From positions 7,744,430-7,808,429 of the forward strand of contig NW_004955402.1 in NCBI RefSeq assembly GCF_000276665.1: DNA of 64,000 nt, read 5' to 3'. Source of the DNA: Chinchilla lanigera. Its lineage: Eukaryota > Chordata > Mammalia > Rodentia > Chinchillidae. The notes beneath the pieces are model-generated. The model saw nothing but the letters and a program-made list of their open reading frames with translations. It was not told where the DNA came from and searched no databases. Of the stretch, positions 1 to 11,030 are shown piece after piece. The position numbers and the translations under genes were made by a program. The first letter of the stretch is position 1; each line of letters starts with the position of its first letter.

Positions 1-62
1 GAACTCACGACCTTGCGCTTGCCAGGCAGGCGCTTTGCCGCTGAGCTAAATCCCCAGCCCCG
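1..62 (-). repeat. ID-type tRNA-derived SINE, cut by window start
   Basis: Reverse complement reads as the head of an ID-type SINE: GGGGCTGGGGATTTAGCTCAG followed by GCGCCTGCCTGGCAAGCGCAAG. Only the tRNA-like body is present because the A-rich tail lies before base 1. It matches other young copies here (18618, 34521, 46712) almost base for base, so it is a recent copy. Confidence 0.9.
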
Positions 63-649
63 GCATTCAGATCTTAAGAGGGCAGAGAACCAGCAAGTGG
101 GCACCTGTGAGGCCAGGTGTGGGCAGAGGGCTTGCAGGTGCTGCGGGCTGGCTGTGCTGCGAGGCGCCTTCTGCCCACTGGCCGGGGCCCAGCCTCCGTC
201 GTCAGCGTGGGCGGCCTTCGCACGCTCCCCGCTTCCCTGCGTCCTTCCCCAGCTGGAGAGAAGCGGACTGAATGAGCAGCTTCTTTCAGCACCTGACTGC
301 CTGCCGCTTATACAGTAGGAAAAACAAACAAACAGAAAAAGCGTATGCGAAGGGACAGCTCCTCCTTACAGTAGAATTCTAATTAATTGAAGCAGATAGT
401 GCTGGAACTAGAAAACTTCTTGACAAACACCATAGTCATAGCTGGGTGTCAAAAGAGCGGGTATAGAATGAGGCACAGGACGTTTCCTTTGTCTTCAGGG
501 ATCACCCCACAGGAGACCTGTTCATTCTTGGGGGAAAACTGGAGAGACCCTCAAGCGGCACTTGGAGTGATCGCCGGCAGTGAGATGTCTGACACCCTCC
601 ACTGCCTCCTGCTTTGCTGGTACTCCAGCCAAAAACACACAGAACCAAT

Positions 650-791
650 CTCTCTCACTCTCTTCTCTCTCCTTGCTCTTTCTCTCCCCTCTCCTCTCTC
701 TTGGTCTTTCCACTCTCCCCCCTCCCCGCTCTCCTCTCTCTCTCACTCTCCCCCATATATAATATATATTATATATATTATATATATATTT
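650..791. repeat. CT-rich low-complexity tract followed by AT repeat
   Basis: A pyrimidine tract of CTCTCT/CCCTC runs directly into about 36 bases of alternating TA-type sequence. The long open frames crossing it are products of low complexity, not genes. Confidence 0.85.
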
Positions 792-808
792 TCCACTCCC
801 ACCCTCCA

Positions 809-978
809 CCGGGACTGAACCCAGGGCCTTTGCGCTGGATACTGGATTATGTCTCAGTCCTTTTGTGTTTTAAGACAGTGTCTTGTAAGTTGCCTAGGCT
901 TGGCACAAATTTATAATCTTCCAGCCTCAGTTTCCCAGAGTGCTGGGATTATAGATGTGTACCATCACACCTATCTAA
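809..978 (-). repeat. Dimeric B1+ID SINE, old copy
   Basis: Read on the minus strand, a B1-like half (863-977, ...GGTGTGATGGTACACATC.. type) is followed by an ID-like half (GCCCTGGGTTCAGTCCC at 811-830). The two halves in fixed order are typical of the dimeric B1-dID SINEs of several non-murid rodents. It is clearly diverged, so it is an old insertion. Confidence 0.6.
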
Positions 979-1578
979 AACAGCCTAAATTTAATTATAA
1001 GGAAATACCACAACCAAATTGGGGGACATTCTGTAAAATAACTTACCCATAGCCTTTAAAAATGTCAAGGTCATGAAAGCCGATGAGCGTAAACTCCCCT
1101 GGTTAGAGGAGATTTCAAAGCTACGGGAATTTAATACAGTGTGTGGTCCTAGTTTTGGATCCTGGACCAGAAAAAAAGGACATGCGTAGGTAACTGGGGA
1201 AATTTTATTATGAATAATGTATCAGTTGTAAGACTGAAGTAATTTGAAAATAAAAAATAAAAACAATGTTTAAAAAAATTACCTAGACGAGAAAAGACTA
1301 TTAACATGGTGGCCAAGATTTATAGGAAATCTGTAAATCGTTAGTGTGCAGCTCGGTGAATTGTAGTCTTCTGCAAGTAGTCTCTGCAAAAGTAGCGATT
1401 GGGTGAAATTTAGTGAGAGTCTGTTACTAAATAACAAGGGAAATCTCAATTTTTAGAGAAATTATTACTGTATTTGAATAAATGCTGTGAGTTCTTTCGA
1501 TGGATGCCAGTGTATTTGTACCTGTAGGAAAAATATTTCAGTTTTAAAGAGGATGTTTATTTTTATTTTCATATTTTT

Positions 1579-1628
1579 GAGTGCTAGGGATTGAACCTCT
1601 TCTCCTAGGCATAACTTTATCACCCCAG
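1579..1628 (-). repeat. Degraded ID-type SINE fragment
   Basis: The minus strand retains the B-box part of an ID SINE (AGGTTCAATCCCTAGCA) and a decayed head ending CTGGGG. It lies 70 bases upstream of a METTL4 exon, inside the intron. Confidence 0.45.
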
Positions 1629-1696
1629 TCTTTTGTTTAGTTTTGCTTGTGATTCTCATTTGGGGGCCTCTTCTGAAATTATATCTTTGACTTCAG

Positions 1697-1766
1697 GTGG
1701 GAAAACATTTGATGTAATTGTGATGGATCCACCGTGGCAGAACAAATCAGTTAAAAGAAGTAATAG
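1697..1766 (+). CDS. METTL4: METTL4 internal coding exon with the DPPW catalytic motif
   Basis: First METTL4 exon in the window. METTL4 is an MT-A70 family adenine-N6 methyltransferase, known to modify the internal 2'-O-methyladenosine of U2 snRNA; DNA 6mA activity has also been reported. The exon has an acceptor ending TTCAG at 1696 and a donor GTAAGT at 1767. It enters with two bases completing a codon, then reads GKTFDVIVMDPPWQNKSVKR, then SN. DPPW, at 1726-1737, is the catalytic motif of this family. It leaves with AG, completed by the first base of the exon at 3465 to give Arg. The match to mammalian METTL4 from memory (KTFDVIVIDPPWQNKSVKRS) is essentially residue for residue. Upstream exons are outside the window. 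Confidence 0.95.
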
Positions 1767-1905
1767 GTAAGTGGAAATGAATTCTCTATTAGATGTACTT
1801 CCTAAAAATTATAGTCTTTTGTACATTCTGGTGACTATATTATCAAGATAATGATACAGCTTATTATACTGTTTTAAATGGTTTTTAAATTATTATTGCT
1901 ATTAT

Positions 1906-2054
1906 TATTTGTCTTTTTGAGACAGGGTTTCACTTTGCAGTTCAGGCTGACCGTGAATTCACTTTGTAGTCCACATTGGCCTCGAACTGGCGGTTATCCT
2001 CCTGCCTCAGCCTCCTGAGTGCTGAGATTACAGGTGTGTACCACCACACACAGC
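1906..2054 (-). repeat. B1-type SINE (7SL-derived)
   Basis: Antisense B1: a GTCTTTTTGAGACAGGGTTT tail side, the duplicated block (TTCAGGCTGA...CACATTGGCCTCGAAC) and a head CAGCTGTGTGTGGTGGTACA. Inside the METTL4 intron. Confidence 0.9.
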
Positions 2055-2239
2055 TGGTTTTTAAATTTTAATTTCCTTAATTAGATAATTCCTTTATGTG
2101 GATATCGACAGCCATATATTTGTTCATAGCTTGAGCCACTGCCTGGACCAGTTCAGGGTTGTTTTTCTAACACCAAAGGGCAACATTTTTGTCTTGATAT
2201 TAAATTGTAAAATTGAGAACTATGTTCTGGTTTTCCTTT

Positions 2240-2333
2240 TTTTTTTTTTTTTTTTTTATTTGGTACCAGGAATTGAACTCAGTACCTTGCTCTTGCCAGG
2301 TAGGTGGTGTGCTGCTGAGCTACATCCCTGGCC
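2240..2333 (-). repeat. ID-type SINE with target-site duplication
   Basis: Antisense ID element with a poly(T) tail at about 2238-2257. Flanking direct repeats CTGGTTTTCCTT occur at 2228-2239 and 2334-2345, which defines the insertion exactly. Confidence 0.9.
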
Positions 2334-2689
2334 CTGGTTTTCCTTAATAACCTGTTGTGGGTAAATGTATCTAATTCATTCTCACATTCTTTTGTATTTT
2401 TCATTTATGAAACATTATATGTCAATGTTTCCTTTTAATAGGTTTTTTTTTAAAATAGGGTTTTTAAAGTTGAATTTTCCTCTTTAGTTCTAATGAAAGT
2501 TTTATTTCTCACTCTACAATTTTCTAGAAAAAAATAATTCTTATTTTGACTTAAACGTCATCTGAAATTTCTTTGTCTAACAATTTATCTTCAGCTTCCT
2601 TATTCTGCATGCTTGGGAGCTGTGCCAGCAGGAGGGTATTTTTTTTTTAAAGTTGTAAGAATCATACAGAGAATTCATGTATCTGTTCT

Positions 2690-2709
2690 CTGTGTGTGTG
2701 TGTGTGTGT
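2690..2709. repeat. (TG)n microsatellite
   Basis: About ten uninterrupted TG dinucleotides in the METTL4 intron. Confidence 0.9.
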
Positions 2710-2865
2710 AGGTATCTGTATGAATAAAAAATAATCACTTGAGAATAAATTATGAAAGTTATATTTAAATATTTCAGTGTACATTTCCTAAAAACAAATG
2801 TTATCTTATGTAATTCTAATGCAATTATCAAAATATGTAATTAACATTGATTATATATATGTATA

Positions 2866-2950
2866 TCCCACCCCACCAGTAGTATCAAACCTAGGGCCTA
2901 ATGTATGCTAGGCAAGCTCTCTTACCCCTGAGCTACATCCCCTGCCCAGT
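2866..2950 (-). repeat. Old ID-type SINE
   Basis: The minus strand shows a decayed ID body (GGGGATGTAGCTCAGGGGTA then GCTTGCCTAGCATACATTAG). Clearly older than the GCGCCTGCC subfamily found elsewhere in the window. Confidence 0.75.
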
Positions 2951-3464
2951 ACAATGTTTTATTGATACAGTATTATTTCCCATAGGCCCTTATTTTAAAT
3001 TTCGATATAATCCAGTTTATCTGTTTTCTTTTGTTGCTTGTGCTTGTGGGTTGCATATAAGAAATTCTTGCCTGAACCAAACTCACAAATACACATTTCT
3101 TCTGATGAATAGGTAAGAGTGCACAGTTTTCATTGCATATTTTCAGCATATAAAGATGCATATTTGGAGTTCACCCGGTGACTTCATTGGCTTAGCACTA
3201 GAAGAGGGAGTGTAAACGCCCCATCAACCCAATGAGATGAATTCCAAAGTGTGTTTAGAAGCAATTAAAAGCAAACAGAGCCTGACAGTTCTCGCCTAGT
3301 ATCTTTGACGTTTGTGTGCGAGTGGGTCCACCAGGTGTCACTGTGGCTTCATGTTTGGCCACTCATAAACGGCTATAGGAGCTGCGCATTTTTGGGGTCT
3401 TCCCCTTGCTTACTTTTCTTTTTTTATAACAAAATTTGCCCCTATTTCTCCTGTTTATTTTTAG

Positions 3465-3639
3465 GTACAGTTATCTATCACCGCTGCAAATACAGCAGAT
3501 CCCCGTTCCTCAGCTGGCTGCTCCCAACTGCCTCGTTGTTACTTGGGTGACCAATAGGCAGAAGCACCTGCGCTTTGTAAAGGATGAGCTTTACCCGGCC
3601 TGGTCCGTGGAGGTCCTTGCTGAGTGGCACTGGGTGAAG
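3465..3639 (+). CDS. METTL4: METTL4 coding exon (MT-A70 core)
   Basis: Acceptor TTTTTAG ends at 3464 and donor GTGAGT starts at 3640. The first base completes the Arg codon begun in the preceding exon. The next 58 codons start YSYLSPLQIQQIPVPQLAAP, continue with NCLVVTWVTNRQKHLRFVKD and end VEVLAEWHWVK. This is the part of the methyltransferase fold after the DPPW loop, and the spacing agrees with the family. No stop or frameshift is present, and the differences from the human protein as remembered are conservative, so the exon looks functional. It ends in phase 0, matching the next exon. Confidence 0.96.
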
Positions 3640-4774
3640 GTGAGTTCGGGTGCCAGGTCCACAGTGTGCAGCGCGCCGTGACGATCGCACGAAGACAGTG
3701 TCCCCTCTGCGTGTTTAACGCGTCCACAGTCTTTTCCTTTCACGGGATCTAAGAAAACTTGCGCTTTGCTGCTCAGCACTTTTATCTTCTTATTCTCAAG
3801 GCTCTGGCCTTGTTCTCTGCTGCTTTTGGTGTTAGGGTCCCGCACTGCTGGTCAGGGAGACACCGGAGTGAAATTTAAGAAAACTCCAATCTCTAGCAAT
3901 CTAGATTAAAATAGGACAGAAACTCTGGGAAAACAACCCATCACCAAGCATAAAAGCAAGTTGCTTTCCCATTTGCCTTCTTCCCCTCTGTTTCCCCACA
4001 GGGCCAGTCACGCTCTGTGGCTGCGGTATCGCATGCTTCCGGGAGGAAGGCAGAGGATCAGCGTGCGCCGGTGTAGAGGGGCTGGAGATGCAGACCCGAG
4101 AAGGGTTCATGCTGTGGCTCTTCACTCCGGTCCTCAGTGCTTTCTGCGCTGCTAAACTGTTTTTAAAAGAACAGATTTTAACTCTAGTGTTGGTTGAATG
4201 ACCTGTAATATCTCTACATGCTGTAAGAATAAAGCATAAATGTAGAAAACTAAAGTTTCAGTTCAGAGTTCATTGGATACTCTTTTAAAGATACTGACTA
4301 TTCACATGGACATCATAAAAGCCCTCCTAAATTTTGAGAATATAAGCTAAGTTATAATCAATGCAATGTTTAATAACTGGTATATTTATTTTAGACATAT
4401 GTGCTTTTATATACTTTGTAGTCTACCGGAGTGTCTTCTAAAAGCTGTGTGCATTGTTTATTTATACCTATCTCATACGACTTAGCACAGAAATACTTGG
4501 AGTTGTGTCTCTGCTTTCATGACATCCTTTGGTCTTGATTTTGGTTGACTTGGCATAGGATCATGAAAGGAGTGTTGTAGCCCATTCTACCCTGCCCATT
4601 GTTGGTGCCAAAGTCGAGAAGAGGTTGCCTTCTAAAATCAAATCCAGTAAAATGTTACTATATGAAAACCTAGACTGTCCATCTGTAGTAGTACTCAGTA
4701 AGAGATGGTGTATAGTAAGACCAGAGTGCAAAACAAAAATACACTATACTATCTGAATCATTTATAATTACACT

Positions 4775-4918
4775 TTTTTTGGTCTTTTTGAGACAGGGTC
4801 TTGCTATGCTGTTTAGGCTGGCTTTGGACTCACTTTGTAGCCCAGGCTGGCCTTGATGATCCTCCTGCCTCAGCCTCCCCAGTGCCGGGATTACAGGCGT
4901 GCACTACCATGCCTGGCT
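4775..4918 (-). repeat. B1-type SINE
   Basis: Antisense B1 with the internal duplication, in a METTL4 intron. TAATTACAC flanks both ends (about 4765 and 4919), consistent with a target-site duplication. Confidence 0.9.
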
Positions 4919-5823
4919 AATTACACATATTATAATAAAGGGAGTAATTTGCATTGAATATGAGGGCTATCCAAAGATTAAGAATTTGCCAGTATTTATA
5001 CAGTATTACTGTAAGTGTTGCTGCCTGATTGGCCTTAGGGGAGGTAAAAGAACTTTCTAATTACTGACTTGGTTGTTCATTAACCTCAAAATAGGATAAA
5101 AGGTTCCATAGATAATTGACACAAATAGCCTGACAGTGAAAATATATATCTCCATTCTAAATTAATGGATTTATATTGTTTTCAGGAATTACATTTTTGA
5201 ATTTGATTAGCTTAAATGAATGCAGAGGAATCTGGTCATCACAGGATGAAGTGATAAAATCGTACTTCTGATTTCATAATGCCCAGTGTCTGGGTCAGGT
5301 ATTGTGTGTCTTATTGACCACCCAGCTTGTTTATTAATTTTAGCTCTGACAGTATTCAATAGCGCTGTTTTTGTAACTAAAGAAAAGCTTTATTGTGATC
5401 TGTCTAGTTGCATTGCCAGTAATCAGTAAATATTATTTGACTGAGTTAGTAAATGAACTAATGATGACATTGTTTTCAGGAACAAATTTTAATAAAAAGT
5501 AGAAATTTTTGTGCAAGGTGATAATAAAATTGTATTTAAAATATATCATACATTTTTAAAAACTTTCTAACTCCCTTGTCTAAAATGGTCATCGTTACCA
5601 GCTGTGGCTCTTGAGCGCTTGAAGTGGGGCTACTCCAAATGGAGATGTGCTGTTCAGTGTGGGACATGCCCTGGACATTAAAAACTCCATATAAAAAAAT
5701 CGTAGCACATCTCAGTAACTTCTTGGAATTGATTCTACATTAAAGTAATATTTTGGATTTGTTTAAGTATGTACAGTTAATTTCACTGTATCTTTCACTT
5801 TTTATTTATTTTACTTATGTATT

Positions 5824-5933
5824 TATTTTTGAAGCAAGGTCTTGCAGTAGCCCAGGTTGGCCTTGAACTTGTCATACTCTTCCTTCAGCCTCTTGTGTTG
5901 CAGGGGTTATACTTGTGTGCCATCACACCTGCC
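5824..5933 (-). repeat. Diverged B1-like SINE fragment
   Basis: Antisense remnants such as AGCCCAGGTTGGCCTTGAAC and GTGTGCCATCACACCTG are recognisable, but the element is shorter and more degraded than its neighbours. Confidence 0.7.
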
Positions 5934-6129
5934 ATTTTTAGTATTAATATCGTTAGTAAAGTGATATTTTAAAAAATGTGAATAATAGAAGATTTAAAAA
6001 TAGTTACGTAGCTCGCATTTGTGGGTTCTATTATGTTTTTATTGAACAACACTAGCCTGGAAGTGTAATCATTTCTTTTTTGTGGGGAATGGAAACTATA
6101 CAGTGATTGGTGATCTCTCTTTCCATCAG

Positions 6130-6236
6130 ATCACAAGTGCGGGAGAGTATGTGTTCCCTTTAGATTCTCCACACAAAAAGCCTTACGAAGGTCTTATACT
6201 GGGAAGAGTTCAAGCAAAAGCCACTTTACCATTGAG
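6130..6236 (+). CDS. METTL4: METTL4 coding exon
   Basis: Acceptor CATCAG ends at 6129 and donor GTAAGA starts at 6237. The exon begins in phase 0 with ITSAGEYVFPLDSPHKKPYE, continues GLILGRVQAKATLPL and ends with AG, completed to Arg by the next exon. It corresponds to the human segment ITNSGEFVFPLDSPHKKPYE with one codon fewer than I recall (ITNSGE against ITSAGE), an alignment detail to check rather than a defect. The KPYEGLILGR stretch is a strong family signature. It encodes part of the C-terminal half of the catalytic domain. Confidence 0.96.
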
Positions 6237-6531
6237 GTAAGAAGAGTGATTTCCCAAAGTTATATTAATGTATTAAAATTAACACAGTGATCACTGCTTT
6301 TTCTTAATTTTCACATTTTTTGATAATCCCAAAGAGCAGAAAAGTATAAATTGCATGACAAATGCAATTTTATCCTTTACTTTATCTAGTCTGTGATTGT
6401 CATTACTGTGGAAAGCAGAACCCTAGGGCATGGTGCCACGCGTGCCACTGTGGGCTCTTTGCATCATTGAAAACTCAGAGGCTCGCCATCTCTAACATAG
6501 GAGAGGTCTCAATTCTTAAATTACTGATTGC

Positions 6532-6640
6532 GGGGGCTGGGGATTTAGCTCAGCGGCAAAAGCGCCTGCTTGGCAAGCGCAAGGTCGTGAGTTCGGTTCC
6601 CGGTACCGGAGAAAAACCAAAAAAATAAAAAAAAAAAAAA
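6532..6640 (+). repeat. Young ID-type SINE with 16-bp target-site duplication
   Basis: Sense ID element: head GGGGCTGGGGATTTAGCTCA, box A TAGCTCAGCGG, a B-box-like AGTTCGGTTCC, then an A-rich tail to 6640. TTAAATTACTGATTGC is perfectly repeated at 6516-6531 and 6641-6656. It sits in the METTL4 intron between the exons at 6130 and 7188. Confidence 0.95.
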
Positions 6641-6695
6641 TTAAATTACTGATTGCCTTCATTGAGTCAGTCTTTGAATTTGGGTTAAAAATCAG

Positions 6696-6930
6696 ATACT
6701 TTGGTAGGGGAATAGGAGTCGGGGGAAGAAAAGAAGGGAAAAGTTAGAAAAGAAGGAAAACAGCAACAAAGCTTTTATAAGTAGGGAGGGGAGGAAAGGT
6801 TGAAGGGAGGATAAAAAATTGGGAAAAAAACCCCAAGTTATATCATGTACAGTTACACATTCTCTATGATGAATGTGATCATTAATGTACATCTAAAATG
6901 TACCAATAAAATCTGATTAAAAAAAAACAG
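6696..6930 (+). mobile_element. LINE-1 3'-end fragment
   Basis: A purine-rich 3'UTR (GGGGGAAGAAAAGAAGGG type) is followed by ACATCTAAAATGTACCAATA and AATAAAATCTGATT, then an A tail. The reverse complement of the same 3' end starts the large antisense L1 at 8148, showing that they belong to one family. ATCAGATAC occurs at its start and again after its tail, as an insertion duplication would. Confidence 0.8.
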
Positions 6931-6933
6931 ATA

Positions 6934-7092
6934 CTGCTCAGCATGGTGGCATACACCTGTAATGCCAGCACTTGGGAAGCTGAGGCAGGAGGATCGCTAT
7001 GAGTTTGAGGCACCCTGGGCTATATAGTGAGTTTAGGGCCAACCTGAACTATATACCAAGACCCTGTCTCAAACAAACAAACAAACAAAAAA
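6934..7092 (+). repeat. B1-type SINE inserted next to the L1 tail
   Basis: Sense B1 (GCATGGTGGCATACACCTGT ... AAGACCCTGTCTCAAAC) with a tail of (AAAC)n. CAGATACT before it and after its tail shows that L1 and B1 used the same spot, giving three copies of the target sequence around 6691, 6931 and 7094. Confidence 0.92.
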
Positions 7093-7187
7093 TCAGATAC
7101 TATTTGAAAAGAAAAAATATTATTATAGCTTATAATTCAAAGTCATTCTTTCAAATATAATTTACTGTCTTGTTCTGTTTGCCTTAG

Positions 7188-7279
7188 GAGCACAGATGTA
7201 ACAATGCCACCTATTCCGGACCATAAGTTAATTGTCAGCGTGCCCTGTGTCCTTCATTCACATAAGCCGCCTCTTGCTG
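7188..7279 (+). CDS. METTL4: METTL4 coding exon
   Basis: Acceptor GCCTTAG ends at 7187 and donor GTATGT starts at 7280. The first base completes Arg. The exon then encodes STDVTMPPIPDHKLIVSVPC followed by VLHSHKPPLA and one base G, completed to Glu by the last exon. PDHKLIVSVPC and LHSHKPPLA are shared with mammalian METTL4, while the STDVTMPP stretch is more variable. Open throughout. The intron stretch leading into this acceptor has a diverged duplicate about 320 bases downstream of the exon (7551-7690). Confidence 0.95.
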
Positions 7280-7550
7280 GTATGTCCTTCTAAAATACAG
7301 TTGTCATGACTTGAAAAACTTTGAAAAGGATGATTTTAGTATTTGGTGGATAAATTTGAAAATTAAGTCAGATATGTGTATTTTAATATTCTAAAATTTT
7401 ATAGCAGAATTGATGGCAGAATTACGCAGTAGCGACTAGGTTAGCTTTCGATTCCCTCGGCTTTTCCCGGGTCCCCTTTGTACTGGCCGCGCCCAGTCAC
7501 CGAGGGACTGAATGGAGACCGACGGGGCCCCGGAGGATGTGCTGCCTCAG

Positions 7551-7690
7551 TTACTGATTTCCTCTGTGCAGTCACGCTTTCAATTTGTTTTAAAAAATCA
7601 GATGCTATTTGAAAGGGAAAATAGCATCGTGGCTTATAATTCCAAGTCATTCTTTCAAATGGAATTTACTATCTTTATTCACTAGGCTTT
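7551..7690 (+). repeat. Diverged duplicate of the METTL4 intron segment that precedes exon 7188
   Basis: This stretch (TTACTGATTT..., AAAAAATCAGATGCTATTTG, GGCTTATAATTCCAAGTCAT, TCTTTCAAATGGAATTTACT) aligns with 6646-6693 joined to 7094-7186. The copy lacks the L1 and B1 found inside the original, so the duplication predates them or arose from the unoccupied site. It ends near TTCACTAG but is not followed by any copy of the exon. Confidence 0.85.
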
Positions 7691-8395
7691 ATTCTGTAGG
7701 TTTTGCTACCAGTTGCTGGTTTCAGAGCAGGCAGATCCCTTGCTTGTTCTCAGACCAGATCTCACGACAGTTACTGAGAGTGAGGGTTGGCATTCCCTTG
7801 ACGTTTGGTAGAAACCCTCAGTTTTGTACCTTTTAAGAGGAAACGCTGCTGTTCTGAATGCTGCGCGGGCGGCCCCTGCCGCAGTGCTCGCTTGTCTCAG
7901 TGCCCGGCGTCTGCTCACCGTTGAGGGAAACCTGAGCGGGGTGGCGGAGAGTTGGCTCTGGAGCCTGGCTGTCGTGAGTGTGGAAGCTGCCTGTACTCCC
8001 TAGGCAGGCGCTCGAATATTTTCCCACCTCGTTTAAGGAGGGAATGATGATACTTAGTGTCTCAGAATTATAATTACTTAAATTTAGTAGCACATATTAG
8101 AAATTCAGTAAGTGCTGACTGTGCCAGGTGACCGTTTTTTACTCTTTAAAATTCATTTTATTGGTACATTTTAGATGTACATAGTGATCACATCATAGGG
8201 AGTTTGTACCTGTACATGATAGAACTTGATTCTTTTTTCCCCATCCCCCTCCCCTCCCTTCATCCATTCTTCTCTCCCTTATTTATAAGTTTCGTTTTCC
8301 TTTGTTCCCTTCCATCCCCTCTCCCCTGCCCGCATTCCCTTCTGATTTGAACCTTTTTTCCTACTTCCCGATATCTGTTATACATTGTGGTTCTT

Positions 8396-8559
8396 TTTTT
8401 TTACCTTTTTTTTTTTCTTTTTGAGACCGGGTCTCACTATGCAGTTCAGGCTGGACTTGAGCTCACCTCGTAGCCCAGGCTGGTCTCGAACTTGCAACAA
8501 TCCTCCTGCCTCAGCCTCCCGAGTGCTGGGATTACAGGCATGCGCTACCACGCCCGGCT
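8396..8559 (-). repeat. B1-type SINE nested in L1
   Basis: Antisense B1 with a clean 15-base target-site duplication, TACATTGTGGTTCTT, at 8381-8395 and 8560-8574. Confidence 0.95.
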
Positions 8560-10920
8560 TACATTGTGGTTCTTATTTACCCTTTTGGTTTCTCATATGA
8601 GAGAAACAATGCAACATTTAAACAGTTCTCTGATCTATTTCACAGAAGAGTATGTTCTCAAGGTGCATCCATTTAGCTAGAAATGTCTCAAGTTTATCCT
8701 TCTTTATGGAAGAGAAGTACTCCATGGTATATTAAAAAAAACGCATATCTTCTTTATCTGTTTTTCCATTGATGAGCATTTGGGCTGTTTCTAAGATTTA
8801 GCTATTATAAACTATGTCATAATAGGCATGAGTGTGCATATATCACTGTAATATGATGCTTTTAATTCTTTTGGGAAGATACCACGAAGGGGAAAAGCTG
8901 AGTCAAATGGAAACTCTAGTCCTAGTTTTTAGAGGACTCTCCACACTGATTTCCACAGTGGTTGCACCAGTCTACACTCCCACCAACAGTGGAGAAGAGT
9001 TCTTTTTTTCCCCACAGCCCCACCAGCATTTGTTATTGGCTGATTTCTTTTTCTTTTCTTTTTTTTTTTTTTCTAATTTCTTGATAATAGCCATTCATTC
9101 TGGAGTGAGATGGAATCTCAGCACTGTTTTAATTTGTATCTTTTGAATGACCAGTAATGTTGAACATTTTTTCATATATTTATTTGCTGTTTGAATTTCT
9201 TCATCTGAGAAGTTCATTTGTTCATTTCAGATGCCCATTGTTTGGAATGGATCTTTTAATTGAGGGGGTGCTGATTTTTTTGTTTTTGTTCTTTATATAT
9301 TCTAGATATTAGTCCTGCTAGGAAATTTTTCTCACTCTGTGTTCTTTCTTCACTCTGTTGATTTCTTTTGCTGTGCAAAAATAAGATGAGATCCCAGTTG
9401 TTGATTCTTTACAGTATTTCCTGTGCAGTTGAGTTTTTTTTCATGAAATCTGCCTACATCTGTGTCTTTAGTAGTTCTCCCTATTATCTTGTTCAACAGA
9501 TTTAGTATTTCTGTTTTAGTACTTAGATATTTGATCCATTTTGATTGTAGTTTAGTGCATGGTAATATATATGGGGCTAGTTTTAGTTTTCAGCATGTGG
9601 AAGGCCAGTTTTTCCAGCACCATTTATTAAAAAGGCTTCTTTCTTCTAGTAAAGAAGTGTAGCCCCTTTGTCAAAGGTATTATTTCCCTAATTTCTCTTG
9701 CAGTGGTTTTGTTTTTTGTGTATAGGAATGCTATTGATTTTTGAATGTTGACTTTGTATCCAGCTATGCTACTAAAATTGGTAGAGTTTGGGGGTCTACT
9801 ATATAGAGTATCGTGTCATCCTCATAATGATAATTTAACTTCTTCCCTTCTTATCCTTATTCCTTTTCTTTCTCTTGTCTAATTGCTCTGGCTAATGTTT
9901 CCAAGACTATTTTGAAGAGGGGTGGTGATAATGGACATCCTTGTCTTGTTCTTGATTTTAGAGTGAAAGCTTTCAGTTTTTGACCATTTAGTATGATATT
10001 AGCTGTTGGTCTGTCATAGACGGCTATTATCAGATTGAGATAAAGACCATTTATTCTAATTTTCTGTAGGTTTTTTTTATCACGAATGGGTGTTGGACAT
10101 TGTCAAATGTTTTTTCTGCATCTATTGAGATGATTAGGTGGTTTTTGGCTTTGGTTATGTTGATATGGCGTATTACATTTATTGAATTGCATATGTGAAC
10201 CATCCCTGCATCCCTGGGATGAATCCTGCATGGTCATGATGTATAACCTTCTTGATGATTTAATTTTGTTTGCCAGTATCTTACTGAGGAATTTTGCATC
10301 TATGTTATTAGAGAGATTGGCTTGCAGTTGTCTTTTTTTTGTTGGATCTTCCTGTAGTTTTGGTATCACGGTAATGCTTGCTTCCAGGAATGAGTTTGGG
10401 CATATTGCTTCCCTTTCAATTTCATTAAAGAGTTTGAGGCCCAGTGACATTAGATCGTCTCTAAATTTCTTATAGAATTCAGCAGTGTCTGTCAGGACTT
10501 GGGCTTTTCTTTGTTGGTAGGTTTTTAATTGCATCTTCAGTTTCACTGACTGATACTGGGATATTTAGAATTTTTATATCTTGTTGGCTGTGCTCTGGTA
10601 ATTCATGTTTATCCAGGGAACTGTGCATTTCTTCTGCGTTTTTCATGCATTAGAGTCTAGGTTCTCAGAGTAGGTATTGATGACCTTCTGGATTTCTGCA
10701 GGATCCATCGTGATTTCACCCTTTTCATTCCTAATTACATGGATTTGAGTCTTTCTGTTTTTTTTTTTGGTAAGGTTGGCTAAGGGTTTGTCTGTTTTGT
10801 TTAATCTTTCAAAGAACCAACTCTTTGATTCATTGATTCTTTGAATTTTTTCTTAATATCAGTTGCATTACTTTCTGCTCTCATCTTTATAATTTCCTTT
10901 GCGTTTAACTTCCTGTTCTT

Positions 10921-11030
10921 GGGCTGGGTATATAGCTAGGTGGCACAAATGCCTGCCTGGCATGTGCAAGGTCTTGAGTTCAATTCCCAGTACCAGGAAA
11001 AAAAAAAAAAAAGAAAGAAAAAAAGAAACC
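10921..11030 (+). repeat. ID-type SINE nested in L1
   Basis: Sense ID body (GGGCTGGGTATATAGCTAGG ... GAGTTCAATTCCCAGTACC) with a long A-rich tail. TAACTTCCTGTTCTT before it and TAACTTGCTGTTCTT after it form a duplication with one mismatch. Confidence 0.93.

Noticed and set aside
10103..10546. 147-codon minus-strand frame resembling a reverse transcriptase
   Set aside because: It is a fragment of the antisense L1 ORF2, not an independent gene.
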